Shown here piece by piece: positions 34,321-44,865 of a stretch of DNA of 64,000 nucleotides. The notes below the pieces were generated by a model. It was not told where the DNA came from. It worked only from the letters and a program-made list of their open reading frames with translations, and made no database searches. The stretch comes from Amoeboaphelidium protococcarum (Eukaryota; Aphelidiomycota; Aphelidea). Location of the stretch: assembly GCA_023515745.1 (NCBI GenBank), contig JALECJ010000056.1, forward strand, positions 186,001 to 250,000, in the 5' to 3' direction. The position numbers and the translations under genes are program-made. The first letter of the stretch is position 1. Each line of letters opens with the position of its first letter.

Positions 34321-36089
34321 TCACACATTGTAAGTGGAGGCAGAGACATTTCCACCGCGCCCAGTCCAGTTCTCATGGACATAGGTGCCAGGTTGGTCGA
34401 CCAGCTCGAACGTGTGAGCACCAAAATAGTCACGCTGAGCCTGGATCAAGTTTGCAGGCAGACGTGCAGTGCGATATCCATCATAAAAAGCTAGAGCAGT
34501 GCTGAACGCTGGCACTGGAATACCAATAAGTGATGCCTGAGACACCACACGGCGCCATGACATCTGACAACGATTGATGGCATTCTTAAAGAAATCATCA
34601 TACAGCAGGCACTCCAGCTGCTTATTCTTCATGAAAGCATTCTTGATGTCGTTCAAGAAGGCGCTGCGAATAATACAACCACCACGCCACATCAAGGCAA
34701 TACCGGCAAAGTTGAGATTCCACTTGTGCTCCTTAGCAGCTTCTCTGAACAACATGAATCCTTGAGCATACGAGATGATCTTGGAGGCAAACAGAGCCTG
34801 GCGAATATCTTCCACAAACTGCTTCTTATCACCAGAGAACTGAGTCTCAGGACCACTCAAAATCTTGCTGGCACGAACACGCTCATCCTTCAGCGAGGAT
34901 AGGCATCTGGCAAATACCGCCTCACCAATCAACGTTACAGGTGTGCCTTGATCAAGAGCGCTCTACACGGTCCACTTACCAGTACCTTTCTAGCCGGCAG
35001 CATCACGTATCTTCTCCACCAAAGGCTATCCATCCTTACGATATGCCAAGATATCCTTGGTGATGTCGATCAGGAACGAATCCAATTCTCCCTTATTCCA
35101 TTCAACAAAAGTGGAAGCCATCTCATCATAAGTCATCTTCAATCCATCGCGCATCAGATGATAAGCCTCAGCAGTCAGTTGCATGTCACCATACTCAATA
35201 CCATTATGGACCATCTTGACGTAATGACCGGCTCCCGTTTCACCAACCCAGTCACAACACGGTTCTCCATCAACCTTGGCGGCTACAGCTTACAGAATTG
35301 GCTTAAGATGAGGCCTACATAACAATAAATAATAGTGATACAATATCACATATTGTAATCAAAAGGTAAAAGAGTATTAAAATCATACCATGCGTCAGGA
35401 CTACCACCAGGCATCAGACTTGGTCCATAACGAGCACCTTCTTCACCGCCAGAGACACCACAGCCAACGAACAGGAAGCCCTTAGACTCCAAGTCCTTGC
35501 AGCGTCTAATGGTGTCAATGTAGTACGAGTTACCGCCATCAATAATAATGTCACCCTTCTCCAAATATGGCAACAACTGTTAAATAAAGTCATCAACAGG
35601 TTATCCAGCTTTCACCAAGAGCATCACTTTACGCGGACGCTTCAACTTCTTGCACAGCTCCTGGATACTATGCGCGCCAACAATCTTGGTATCTACTCAC
35701 GCAATAACGTATAAAGTTGAGATTTGGATTCTTAGTCAATAATTTAAGTAAAAAATTACCTTTGGCCTCGTTCTGCAAAAAATGGTCAACCTTCTCCACG
35801 GTTCTGTTATAAGCGCACACCTACATACAACAATTTAACTTCTTGTCATTATCCAAACTGGAGCGTGTATTCATACCACATAGCCGTGATCATTTATATT
35901 CAAAATCAAGTTTTGGCCCTACATTGACAGTGCGTGTAAATAATGAACAGTCAAGTTAAATATAGTGGGCATACCATAACGGCCAAACCAATTAAACCAA
36001 AATCAGCTCTACACCGATAGATTCACACATGGAAGAGATTGAACAAACGTGAAATTATACATGAATACTTACACTGCTTCAGTACTCAT
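34321..36089 (-). CDS. GND1: 6-phosphogluconate dehydrogenase, decarboxylating
   Basis: Six exons: 36073-36089, 35975-36008, 35877-35918, 35760-35820, 35389-35692, 34321-35314; 483 aa, normal length. Seen: [18 protein letters not shown] (NADP site), [28 protein letters not shown] with the catalytic-Lys region [20 protein letters not shown], and the tail [18 protein letters not shown] block ([20 protein letters not shown]). It oxidises 6-phosphogluconate to ribulose-5-phosphate in the cytosol, producing NADPH. Introns are 56-74 nt with TGTAG or AGTAG acceptors and cluster in the first third of the gene. A gluconokinase, which makes its substrate, lies 5 kb away. Confidence 0.96.
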
Positions 36090-36412
36090 CTGGGGCATGT
36101 TATTATTACTAAATATTATAATTTCTCTTATCTGTGTTATACTGAGTAGATTAGACACGGATTACTAAATCAAAATCAAACTGTCGTTGTCACAACGTTT
36201 GTTCGAGTTGATCAGGAAAAGGCGAACGACGCGCGCGATCGATTGATTGAATTTATGAATAGATGGATGGATGGAATGGTAGGTAGGTAGGCGTATGGTC
36301 ACTCCTATGCTTTGTAGTCCTATGGCGTATGGATGCAAGGACTTGATAGATAGAGGTAAAATGATTACTTATGCTGTACGATAAATTAGTATACAGTTCA
36401 ATTATCAGTGGA
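36090..36412. other. Intergenic with short microsatellite
   Basis: Contains a degenerate tetranucleotide tract at about 36261-36291 (GATGGATGGATGG then TAGGTAGGTAGG). Otherwise nothing recognised. Probably the promoter of the dehydrogenase. Confidence 0.5.
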
Positions 36413-37576
36413 TCACTTTTCATACGGCGTTTCAGCAGCAAGTAGCTCTTGGAAACTCTTTATGGGAGTGCATTCAATAAAGAGCCCAGACTTAATTGGT
36501 CTTGTTCTATCAGGTGTGGCATTCTCATTTGCCAATGAACTATGAGATTTCTTGTTATTAGAGTGAGATTTAGATGCTGATAATTTTACCGGAGTCTCAG
36601 AAACGAATAAATCTTACAGCCGCTTCCTCTTGATATTCTGTGCATGGTCGCCTTGATAGAATTTTGACGCGCTGAATAAATGCATCTTCTTATCTGAACG
36701 CCTACTCTTAACGGTGGGAGACTGATGCTTAGCTTTTACAACTTTTGACATTGTAATTGTTTACACTTTAGATAAATCACTTTTTAATGTGTCGCGCTAC
36801 TTATCAGCATTGGATTCAATTAAACTCTCATTAATGGAACAGTTTAGATCCGAGTCAGCCAATAACTTTCTTCTGTGTGAATGATTCTACTTGCTTGAAT
36901 ATTTCAATCTCTTGCCAGGCTGTGTCTTGGCAGGTGAAAAGAGATTTGTTGAGAATTTGCTCTCCAAATTTCGGTGCAACTACTCCAATCTACCTTCTGA
37001 ATATGTAGGATTCTTCAGTATTCTATCCAGGAATTATTGCTCGTGTTCATAACTCAAAGACTCATTACTACCAGATGCATCTTCGAAATTGCAACTAAAG
37101 TACGCGGTGATAACTCCAAATAGCTCTTCAATGTGATACGGCAAAAAGATGTCCAAAGTGCCATGACCTTTCAGCAAAGATTAGTTAAATTGGAGTTTTA
37201 CAGATTTACTTAAAGTGTACAGAGATCGCAAAAGTTGAAACGCCAGAATGATTTGGAATTAGGCGTCCTTGATCATGAGAGCATTGGTATGGTCTATAAC
37301 TTAAGTTGCAATTTCCAGATAACATGCAGGTACAGTCCGCCATTTATCATTCAATTCTAGTTCAGACGTAAAAACTTACAAACACTCTTTAAAAAATTCA
37401 ATCTACATGTAAGTTGCGTTATCAAATATCACCCACACAAGTTTCAACTCTCAACTTACCATCAATGCAGGCTTCTTTTGCATTTTTATCTACTTCTTGT
37501 GCTCAATAACTAGCTCTGAAAATTCACTAACATTATTCGTTATTAGAAATTCTTGATATTTAGATGTGAATGACAT
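36413..37576 (-). CDS. Unknown protein with helical N-terminus and phospho-site-rich tail
   Basis: Two exons, 37460-37576 and 36413-37402, with a 57-nt intron (GTAAGT to CATGTAG); 368 aa ending in TGA. The first 150 residues are helical and hydrophobic-patterned (YQEFLITNNVSEFSEL; FQIILAFQLLRSLYTLSKSV). From about residue 190 the protein is basic and Ser-rich with several SP/TP sites (LFSPAKTQPGKR, HQSPTVKSRR, SETPVKLS, ENATPDRTR, AETPYEK). That pattern suggests a nuclear, CDK-regulated protein, but no family is recognised. The intact frame, clean intron and composition make the gene itself credible. Confidence 0.6.
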
Positions 37577-37824
37577 CTTGATAGTTAATGTTTAAGCGTC
37601 TGTAAAGAAGTAATTCATTAAAAGGAATGGAAGAACTGTCTCGACCTGTTTCACTCAGTTCAGTCTTTTGACGAAGCCCGAGATTTGCTTATTCTCTATA
37701 TGTTCTAATTACAGGCCGGGAGAGGTTTTTATGATGAATATTCGACGTAAAATGTCGCAATATCCGCCCTCATTCTTTCCGTTTCCAAATATAACGGTTA
37801 AGCCGTTATATCAATATCAATATC

Positions 37825-38510
37825 ATGGCACCTAAGACTACTCGTTTTGACGACGACACGAAAATCCATGTCATACGCAATGATGACGCATCAATTCTAT
37901 CGCGAGTGAAACAATCATTTTTTTCTAGATCAAACGCGATTAACACGACTACTTAAGATAATGCTTTAATGCTCAGTAATTCCGAAGTATAGCACAAGGA
38001 TACCAATGGGCCAGTGTCTCTGTGGATAGTATTAGGCCTTATTCGGGCGCATAAAACAGCCTTGGGAGGTTCGACTTGCTTGATTATCTAACCGGGAAAA
38101 TATGATAGCCACCTCTGTATAATCAGTATAAATTGTTATAACCAAATCTGGTGCACATTAAGTTGAGCCAGCTAGAGTCTGAATTAGTGACTATGAAACA
38201 AATGAACTAATTACTGGGAAAACCAATGCTTTTTTAGAATAGTCAAATGCTTCTTTGGTTACTGCTGTATCCTCACTGGTTGCGGCAAATTCCTCTTTAG
38301 TTACGACAAACACCTCTTTGGCACGCTTTAACGCGTTGTTAGTCTAACAACTTGCTAAAGCCCAGAGAAAAAGACTTTATCACGTATGTCACGTCCTGAA
38401 CTACGTACAACAAAACTCAGTGGTACCCTGCTGTGGCTGAAGAAAATGAAGCAATCAAGAGTCCTCTGTCGAATGCATCAAAGCCCATGTACATTGACGT
38501 TTTAGCTTGA
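37825..38510 (+). pseudogene. Decayed coiled-coil gene with several frame breaks
   Basis: Starts MAPKTTRFDDDTKIHV at 37825. Its first frame stays open to 38166, but protein-like sequence moves to another frame near 38020 (SIRPYSGAQNSLGRFDLLDY), crosses an in-frame TGA near 38102, and continues (PPLYNQYKLLQPNLVHIK, then SQLESELVTMKQMNQLLG). It shifts again near an A run at about 38217 into a leucine-rich coiled coil (ASLVTAVSSLVAANSSLV). A final shift near 38405 leads to QWYPAVAEENEAIKSPLSN and a TGA at 38508-38510. At least three indels and one nonsense codon. Identity unknown. The alternative is a real gene with unusual introns. Confidence 0.5.
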
Positions 38511-38937
38511 ATCATTGTTACAAGTCTCGTGGTGAAACTCATCATCCCGAGTAGTTGTAGTAGAAGAAGGAAGAGAAAGAATGAGTAGGATACATAAACT
38601 ATCTTTAAGAAAAGCAGAATATGAACATGTTGGGCGCGTAAAGAGCTGCCCAGGCTCGGTGGAGACACTGTGCTTGTTTGGTCTTACGAGCAGCGCATCT
38701 GAGCTGCTTTCGTTAAACGGTGCTGATCCCAAATCTCTATAGATATGATCAGTAGAAGGCAAACCTTGTGATTTAGCTTCTTGTAAAAATAGATTATTAT
38801 TATTATTGTTATAATAATTTTTGATTACACAAAAGGTGTGCGTATTAACATTACTTTGTATTTAACAATGTATGTAAAAGAAAAAGAATAAAAATATTTA
38901 TTTCAAAAGACATTACATTCTTGGGTATCATTGTTCA
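38511..38937. other. Intergenic, AT repeat
   Basis: Includes a short ATT tract near 38793-38810 and AT-rich DNA. Minus-strand frames (38417-38762) contain one hydrophobic segment but no consistent protein. Not supported as a gene. Confidence 0.4.
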
Positions 38938-40520
38938 TCATTTGGGAGCAGCAAATACGCATCCAGTGGCTACAGGATAAGATAACATATTAGGAGCGCG
39001 AGACGCATCATAGAGGATGCACTTAGACGTGTCCTCATTCCATTCACTACCTATAAAAGTAAACGCACCACACGACGTACCATTCTTTTGTTACGATTCA
39101 TTGCAAAGTTGTTAACATTGACGAAAAGAGCCAACGGTCAAAATTGGATTTATCTCTGGATCAAGATCGTCCGGAATAGCAGCAGAGCACGGAATGTCCA
39201 TGTAATTGAATTTCCCAGTGCATGATCTCAATTCAGAATTGTAACACAAAGAATGACAACCATAACTTTGCATCTTTCCACATGATTTACTAGCGGCAGA
39301 GAAGTGAGTTTTGCAGCTATCACGCACCACTAGTGATCCGCCGTCGCTGCAAACTCTGCTCTCAGGCGATGAGACCGCAGCGCATGACTGGCTCCAGTAT
39401 AGATACACGTCGCACTCGGGCTTAGGAGGTGGTGGCGGGTTGGGAGCTAGAATGTTGGTCTTATTTGCAATCTTGTCAAATATTCCAAATCCATCATTAG
39501 TTGGATCCCATTTTGTGAGGGCCATCTTATTAGCAATCCTGGTGTTGACGCGGTGAGGGATAGCAATTGTCATCCCAGTCAAACCAACAGTCGTTGTTGG
39601 AATCATTGTGAGCAGTGAGTAGGGGAAGGCAATAAAAAATCCAGCAATTGAAGTTGCCAGTAACGCAGCATAATAACCACCAATCGCAATGTGTTCTCCT
39701 ACAACTCTCATTGTGTCATTAGCTGGTGGACCAGTCAGCGTTGGTAAGCGCATCAATACGTCTTCAGGAATATTAGACAGATTATAATGTTCAAAGCAGC
39801 TCTAAACAGCAGAGCATGACTAGGCCTATGCAACACATTTCTCTGCAGTGTACTTGAAAACGGACGAAATTCCAGTGAAACATTTTAATCGCTGCACAGT
39901 CACCGCCAAGTTCAAACCATCAAGATTGTTGTTCGCGTTGACTGTAGCAAGACACATTCGTCGTATGCGATCTTCCGTAGCAAGACAGACAGATGGCGCT
40001 ACTTAAGCTCCTTCCGTCGGTATCTTCTCCGATAAGTAATTCACATACTCCCTCCTGGTGACCTTGGTATCGTTATTATGATCCATCAGCTTAAACTCGC
40101 TCCAGATCGAGTCAAGATCTCCCTGAGACCACTCTGAATTTCGCGATCCAGAATGATTATAGTATTTACTCACATCTTCAACCTTTACAAATTTTCTGTT
40201 CTACATAACATTGTTTCGAGCAAATAGGCTATAAGACAAAAGACTGATATAAGTAATACCTGTTTCGGAATCAAATCAAATTGGGCAGATAGATACTTGT
40301 TTAAATTACGCACTTCACCGTCAAAGAAGTAATCGATGACATTTATCGAAAAGTTGGTGGCCATAAAACTGTCGTACTGCTACTGCTATGCAACGTCAGA
40401 CGCATATAGTGTTTGCATCAGTCCAGCTTAACTTGTGGATGATTACCCATTGGTGCTGATAAGCTACAGGGGAGAAGACAGCACTAGAGACCAAAATAGA
40501 CTATATATCAAGCTTTTCAT
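38938..40520 (-). CDS. Secreted EF-hand and Cys-rich (PAN/apple-like) protein
   Basis: Two exons, 40260-40520 and 38938-40200, intron 59 nt (GTATTA to TATGTAG); 507 aa. Signal peptide MKSLIYSLFWSLVLSS. One EF-hand-like loop near residue 125 (MDHNNDTKVTRREYVNYL, Asp/Asn at positions 1, 3, 5 and Glu at 12). A Cys-bearing helical segment follows (CVAQAQSCSAVQSCFEHY), then a hydrophobic stretch near residue 270 (GGYYAALLATSIAGFFIAF), a proline hinge (NPPPPPKPE) and a C-terminal Cys-rich domain. Its end (CQQLCNESQQ ... CGAFTFIGSEW ... KCILYDA) has the spacing of a PAN/apple domain. Probably extracellular or wall-associated. Function unknown. Conserved-looking Gln are TAA or TAG. Confidence 0.6.
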
Positions 40521-40723
40521 TTTATCAACACGCTAATTATCACACAAACGATAGAGAGAAGTGAAATACCAGCTTGATATTTCTAATAGGCAATCTTTGC
40601 CATGAGTACCTTCTTGTTTCAGAAGCGCCTCCAACCAGGACCAAATGACGCGTGGTGAAACGTTACCATTTAAGGCAAGACTGAGACTTATACAGATTCA
40701 TAATAAATCGCATGCATGAATTA

Positions 40724-41516
40724 TCAACTCTTCTGAAACAACTACTTGATGCGGTTCAATTCATTGTCGATAAGCTACTAAGGTGTGTAATTCGAATATT
40801 AATCGAGGTCAATCGTGAATACGTCTGCCGTACCATCAAATTCAGGATCTTCTAATGTTTGGAACTAAGACTCGAGTAAATTCCTTCCCATAAAATGTCC
40901 TTTTCTATTATCCACACGTTAAAGTATAAGATCAAAACTTCCCTTTAGATAGAAGAAGTATATCTCTATTGACTTGTAGCCACAAGCTGGTGAAGACATA
41001 TACTCAGCCACGAGACTACGAAAGTAATCACGGTAAGACTTTTTGAGGCATGAGCAAGTCGCAATGATACCATCTAAGTTCTTAGCTTTTTCACAAGTTT
41101 TCAGTATTTTGGATCCAATGCTCTTGAGCCATGGCCACCGGTCATCATCCTCCAATGGTGTACCAGTCTGCATCTTTTACACGTTCGCTTCAGAATGAAA
41201 ATCGTCGCCCTCTATCATCACCAACTCCGAGTCTGTACCTAGCTTATCGACTGCTAATTATGCTAAAGTACTCTTTCCAGTTCCACTGACTCCCATCCAT
41301 ATACAAATCACAATTTGCTGATTGAGACTCAAAGAGTAACAACGCTCGGCCTAAAGAAAACTGAGAAAACAGTTAGTGTTACATGATACGATACTAATAT
41401 AGCCATAAGTCATCACACATATATCCAATTTTATTTTACTTAGTATTTTTGAAAACATTATTTCAAGAGCTTTCTGAATATATTACAGTCGATGTCAAAT
41501 TCTCACTCTGAGACAT
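40724..41516 (-). CDS. Gluconokinase
   Basis: Two exons, 41487-41516 and 40724-41350, intron 136 nt (the longest seen here); 218 aa. P-loop GVSGTGKSTLA (residues about 28-38), then GDDFHSEANVQKMQTGTPLE with DDDRWPWL, the gluconokinase signature (GDxxHxxxNxxKMxxGxPLxDxDRxPWL). CSCLKKSYRDYFR replaces the usual CSALKRxYRDxLR. It phosphorylates gluconate to 6-phosphogluconate. Its product is the substrate of the dehydrogenase at 34.3-36.1 kb. A TAA (Gln) lies one residue before KMQTGTP, where homologues often have Gln or Ala. Function is well supported. Confidence 0.93.
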
Positions 41517-42089
41517 ACTGTGTGTATGCCTCTTGTTTCGCGGCGAACATTACTTATTGTTCCACAAGTCTCCCCGCGCTGAAACGCTCGCCGTTTCTTC
41601 CACTGCATTACAGGATAAGCGAACGTCTTTCAAATATGTGCTGTCTCATCAGGAAAGGACGTACGCTTTTTCAAAATAAGGAACCCAGCATAAAGTCTGT
41701 TGCGTTTTACAGTGATATCTCTATCTACAGTAAGTTTCACAGCATGAATTTTATACCATTCGATAGCTCTTGAAAAATGCTTTAAGATGGTACGTAGTAT
41801 ATACATAACACGTGAATCGATAATATGACTGGTCTGAGCGTGCGTTGTGGGCGAATGGTTGTCAATTATTGAAACATCAGTTTATACCGCGCACATGAAT
41901 GAATAGTGAGTGTAAAAACGCTATACTCACAGGTAATAGCCAAACTTTGAGTCAAATTATACAGAGTAATGTATCCGATGCCACGAAAGCTGACACGTAC
42001 ATATCCAGAATGCAATGTCATAGTCTCTGTCTTACATTCTGTAAGAGCTCTATTCTTTCTCCAACAGCTCTTTTCTTTCATCGCGCAAA
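41517..42089. other. Intergenic / left flank of second mobile block
   Basis: 570 bases between the divergent gluconokinase and the AT-hook gene. An inverted repeat GTGAGTGT ... CTATACTCAC lies near 41908-41932. The 41492-41773 plus frame overlaps the gluconokinase start and is not protein-like. An element boundary may lie here but I cannot fix it. Confidence 0.4.
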
Positions 42090-43409
42090 ATGGGACGACC
42101 GAAAAAGCCATCAACAGAGCACATTCTATGTGCTAAAACTCGGGTCTTAAAATATATATCTCAGTACCCAGCGTCTTATGTACTGGAATTGAAGAACAGG
42201 CATAATATCGATCCTTTAGTTGAGGACTGGAATATTGTGTAGTAGTATTGTGATCCCTGGATGAATGATGAGACGAAGCATGCGATTCCCAAAAAGAAGT
42301 CTTTAGAGCAAAAGAAATTGCTCCTGGTGCAGATGATGGATTTAAAGTCGGTGGTGGACTAGAGATCTTTTGAACAGCGATAACTAGAAGCCGAGTAGTC
42401 GAATTACAGATTCGTTGATCACCGCGAATTGTATTTTCATGTCGAGTAGTATGCGTTACATGGTGATAAATACTTTGATATAGAATTTATAGACATTGAC
42501 TCTCAGAATGCAACCGGTCGTATTACTTCGCTAATTGAGGCTTTGAACGAGCCTAGTATATCTCCTGATGATACAGCGAATGATGTGGGAGCTCAGCAAC
42601 CAGATATAAGCGTTTAAAGTGAGTAATTGGATTAGTAGTTGGTATCGATCGGCGAGTAAGAGGCATAAACGGATGATGGTGTAAGTACATCGGAAGGTGA
42701 TATATAATAGCTTCCATGCACCCGTTCGCTTGATGTTCCTGTTCCATAATTGGTAGTGGCGAGTAATGTTCAATCCGGTAATAATTCCGTTGCGGCTTTC
42801 AACGCTGCTTAACTTCTTGCAATTAAAGAAGTTCCTTTGTTGAGGGCTAATCCAGAATTGTACGATCTTGCCACCACGTTTGATTTTGCTGCATTAGTGT
42901 CACATAACTCATAGTTGCTGGCAAGAGCTAAAGAGCTTGGCGGTGAAGCTGCACAAGATGTTCAGAATGCCATCACTGCCACGAAAACTAAACGTAATCA
43001 GTTCAAAAGGCTCATGTTATATTGTAAACTACATACTAAGGATGAATTTGTTAGAAATTGCACGTAATCTAATGGTCGCTTTCTGTCTTTGAAGAATATG
43101 GATAAAATAGTGGTGAAAGGATTTAATGATAGAAAGATCGCTGACTTGTACCGCCTGGAGAGAGATGATATTCAATATCGTGTCAACGGCGAATTCAATT
43201 AGGTACTATGGAATGAAAAATGGATTCGAAGATCTAAAAAAGGTAAAGTTACTTAGATGAATGAGAATGATATCAAGAAGTCATTGCTTAGTAACTTTTA
43301 TTCTATGCACGATCCGACGTTAGTTGTAGATGAAGAGGAGAACATGGACGTGGATGTAGATGTGTCCAATGGAAGTGAAGATGGGGTTGACACCGACATG
43401 TTAGAATGA
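42090..43409 (+). CDS. AT-hook-like DNA-binding protein of a putative mobile element
   Basis: Single exon, 439 aa, TGA stop. N-terminus MGRPKKPSTEHI carries an AT-hook core (GRPKK). No other known domain. The middle (200-260) is Gln/Asp/Glu-rich with many TAA/TAG codons. Residues 290-400 are basic and helical (TKTKRNQFKRLMLYCKLH; IQYRVNGEFNQVLWNEKWIR), and the tail is acidic (DEEENMDVDVDV). It is convergent with the PIF1-like gene (39 bases between stops), which in turn diverges from a tyrosine recombinase, so I infer a DNA-binding accessory protein of one element. No homologue recalled. Confidence 0.55.
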
Positions 43410-43447
43410 ACTCTTATTATATTAATGGTCAATTTAAGTTTATTGAA

Positions 43448-44749
43448 TCATTCTTAAGCTATTATCTCTTCCAATTTAGCATGAAAATCAATCACTGCGG
43501 GATCTGCATAAATTTTACTCAAGTCTAAGTTGCAGATTTCAAACTAGCTCAAGTCTTAAGCCCGTGATATACTAGTATAGCCTTGTCCTGGAAGCCAAAA
43601 ACGGGTGAAATCCACTGTGACCTTTGCAAACTGAAGACCTTAAGCCTTGTGACAAGTGAGCCCATAGGCTGGCATTAATGCGATTGCAGTTCTGTCTCCC
43701 ACTTTCTCCCCCTCAAATATCAAAGCAAACTATTCATGCAAAACTTCGAAATTCTCAGTCCTTCCATTAACAGTCGGAAATGCCACAATAGGACATCCAC
43801 CTTATCCGTTGAGGCCGACAACAATGCCACAATCTCCATGCACCAGGTTATAGCGTCGAACGTTCACTAAAAGCATCACCTTACTACCAACTTTCAGTTT
43901 GACACTAGTTGGAGCGGTGCATTCCATTTCAGCCAGAATATTGACATCGTCGAACTTCTCCACCGAGTGGTACAGTTTGGCATCCCCGGGTAACTATGAG
44001 TCAGTGATCTGGTCGTTCCAGCGTCGAGCATCTGCAATTCTGCCGAATATCACAGTGCGCTCCAAATCCTTAGTCGGCTCAGCTTTTACGCGTCCTTCAA
44101 AAAATTATTATGCTTCACGAGAGTAGCCATCTCCCTGCGGCTTCAACCTCGCCTCATTCAACGCATTCACCATTTCGAGATTATCTTGCCTATAAACATC
44201 CTTAAAATAAAAGTTCTTTCGGAAGTATCTATCCCAGCGATTTGACTAAAACGCGTAATGACCACGTTTAGGAGGTAATTGGGCAAAGTCTCCTACAGTA
44301 ACTACTTGCACTCCACCAAAACTATGCTCATTTCCTTAGATATTCTGCAACAATCTATCCATGAGCTCCAGCATCTCAGCGGAGACAAGAGATATCTCAT
44401 CGATAATAAAAAGGTTCACAGATTTCAAATCACGCTTTATAGCGCGTGTTACCTTAGCCTCAAATCGATTATCAAACTCAGCCCCGAAGGGTATTCTAAA
44501 TGTAGAATGTATCGTTTTGCCCCCAACCCGACGAGCAGCGCTATTAGTAGCTGCCAGTATTCGACAGTTAATACGCAGTCTACGGGATTCAATTCTGCCA
44601 CGAACGGCCTTAATAATGAGAGATTTACCCGAACCAGCGTACCCAGTCACAAAAACGTTTTATCTATCAGTCAAAATTGAATTAACAGCATCACGTTGAG
44701 ATTGAGACAGTGTAATATCATGACGACGACGCCGATTTCTATAATTCAT
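43448..44749 (-). CDS. PIF1-like helicase
   Basis: Single exon, 433 aa. Superfamily 1B motifs in order: LSQSQRDAVNSIL (Q motif), Walker A GYAGSGKS (36-43), Ia ATNSAARRVGGKTIHSTF, Walker B FIIDEISLVSAEML, III GGVQVVTVGDFAQLPP, V LMPAYGLTCHKAQGLQF and VI GQGYTSISRAQDL. KAQG and GDFAQLPP are PIF1 signatures, and the KAQG Gln is TAA. It is shorter than cellular PIF1 and lacks N- and C-terminal extensions, as in helicases carried by mobile elements and viruses. It lies tail-to-tail with the AT-hook gene and head-to-head with a tyrosine recombinase (116 bases between starts), so it is most likely an element-borne replication or excision helicase. Confidence 0.88.
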
Positions 44750-44865
44750 TTGTGATAATGGGCCTGCTTGAAACGAGAGAAAGGAGAGAAAATGAATTCG
44801 AGATCTGATATTCCGAAAATTTATCTCGAACGGTAAAGATATTATTATTTCGAAAGTATAGCATC

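Noticed and set aside
38417..38762. Minus-strand membrane protein
   Set aside because: Hydrophobic segment and flanking sequence lie in different frames with no splice site linking them; overlaps the decayed gene.
41492..41773. Plus-strand 93-codon frame
   Set aside because: Overlaps the first exon of gluconokinase in antisense, with no domain and no reassigned codons.
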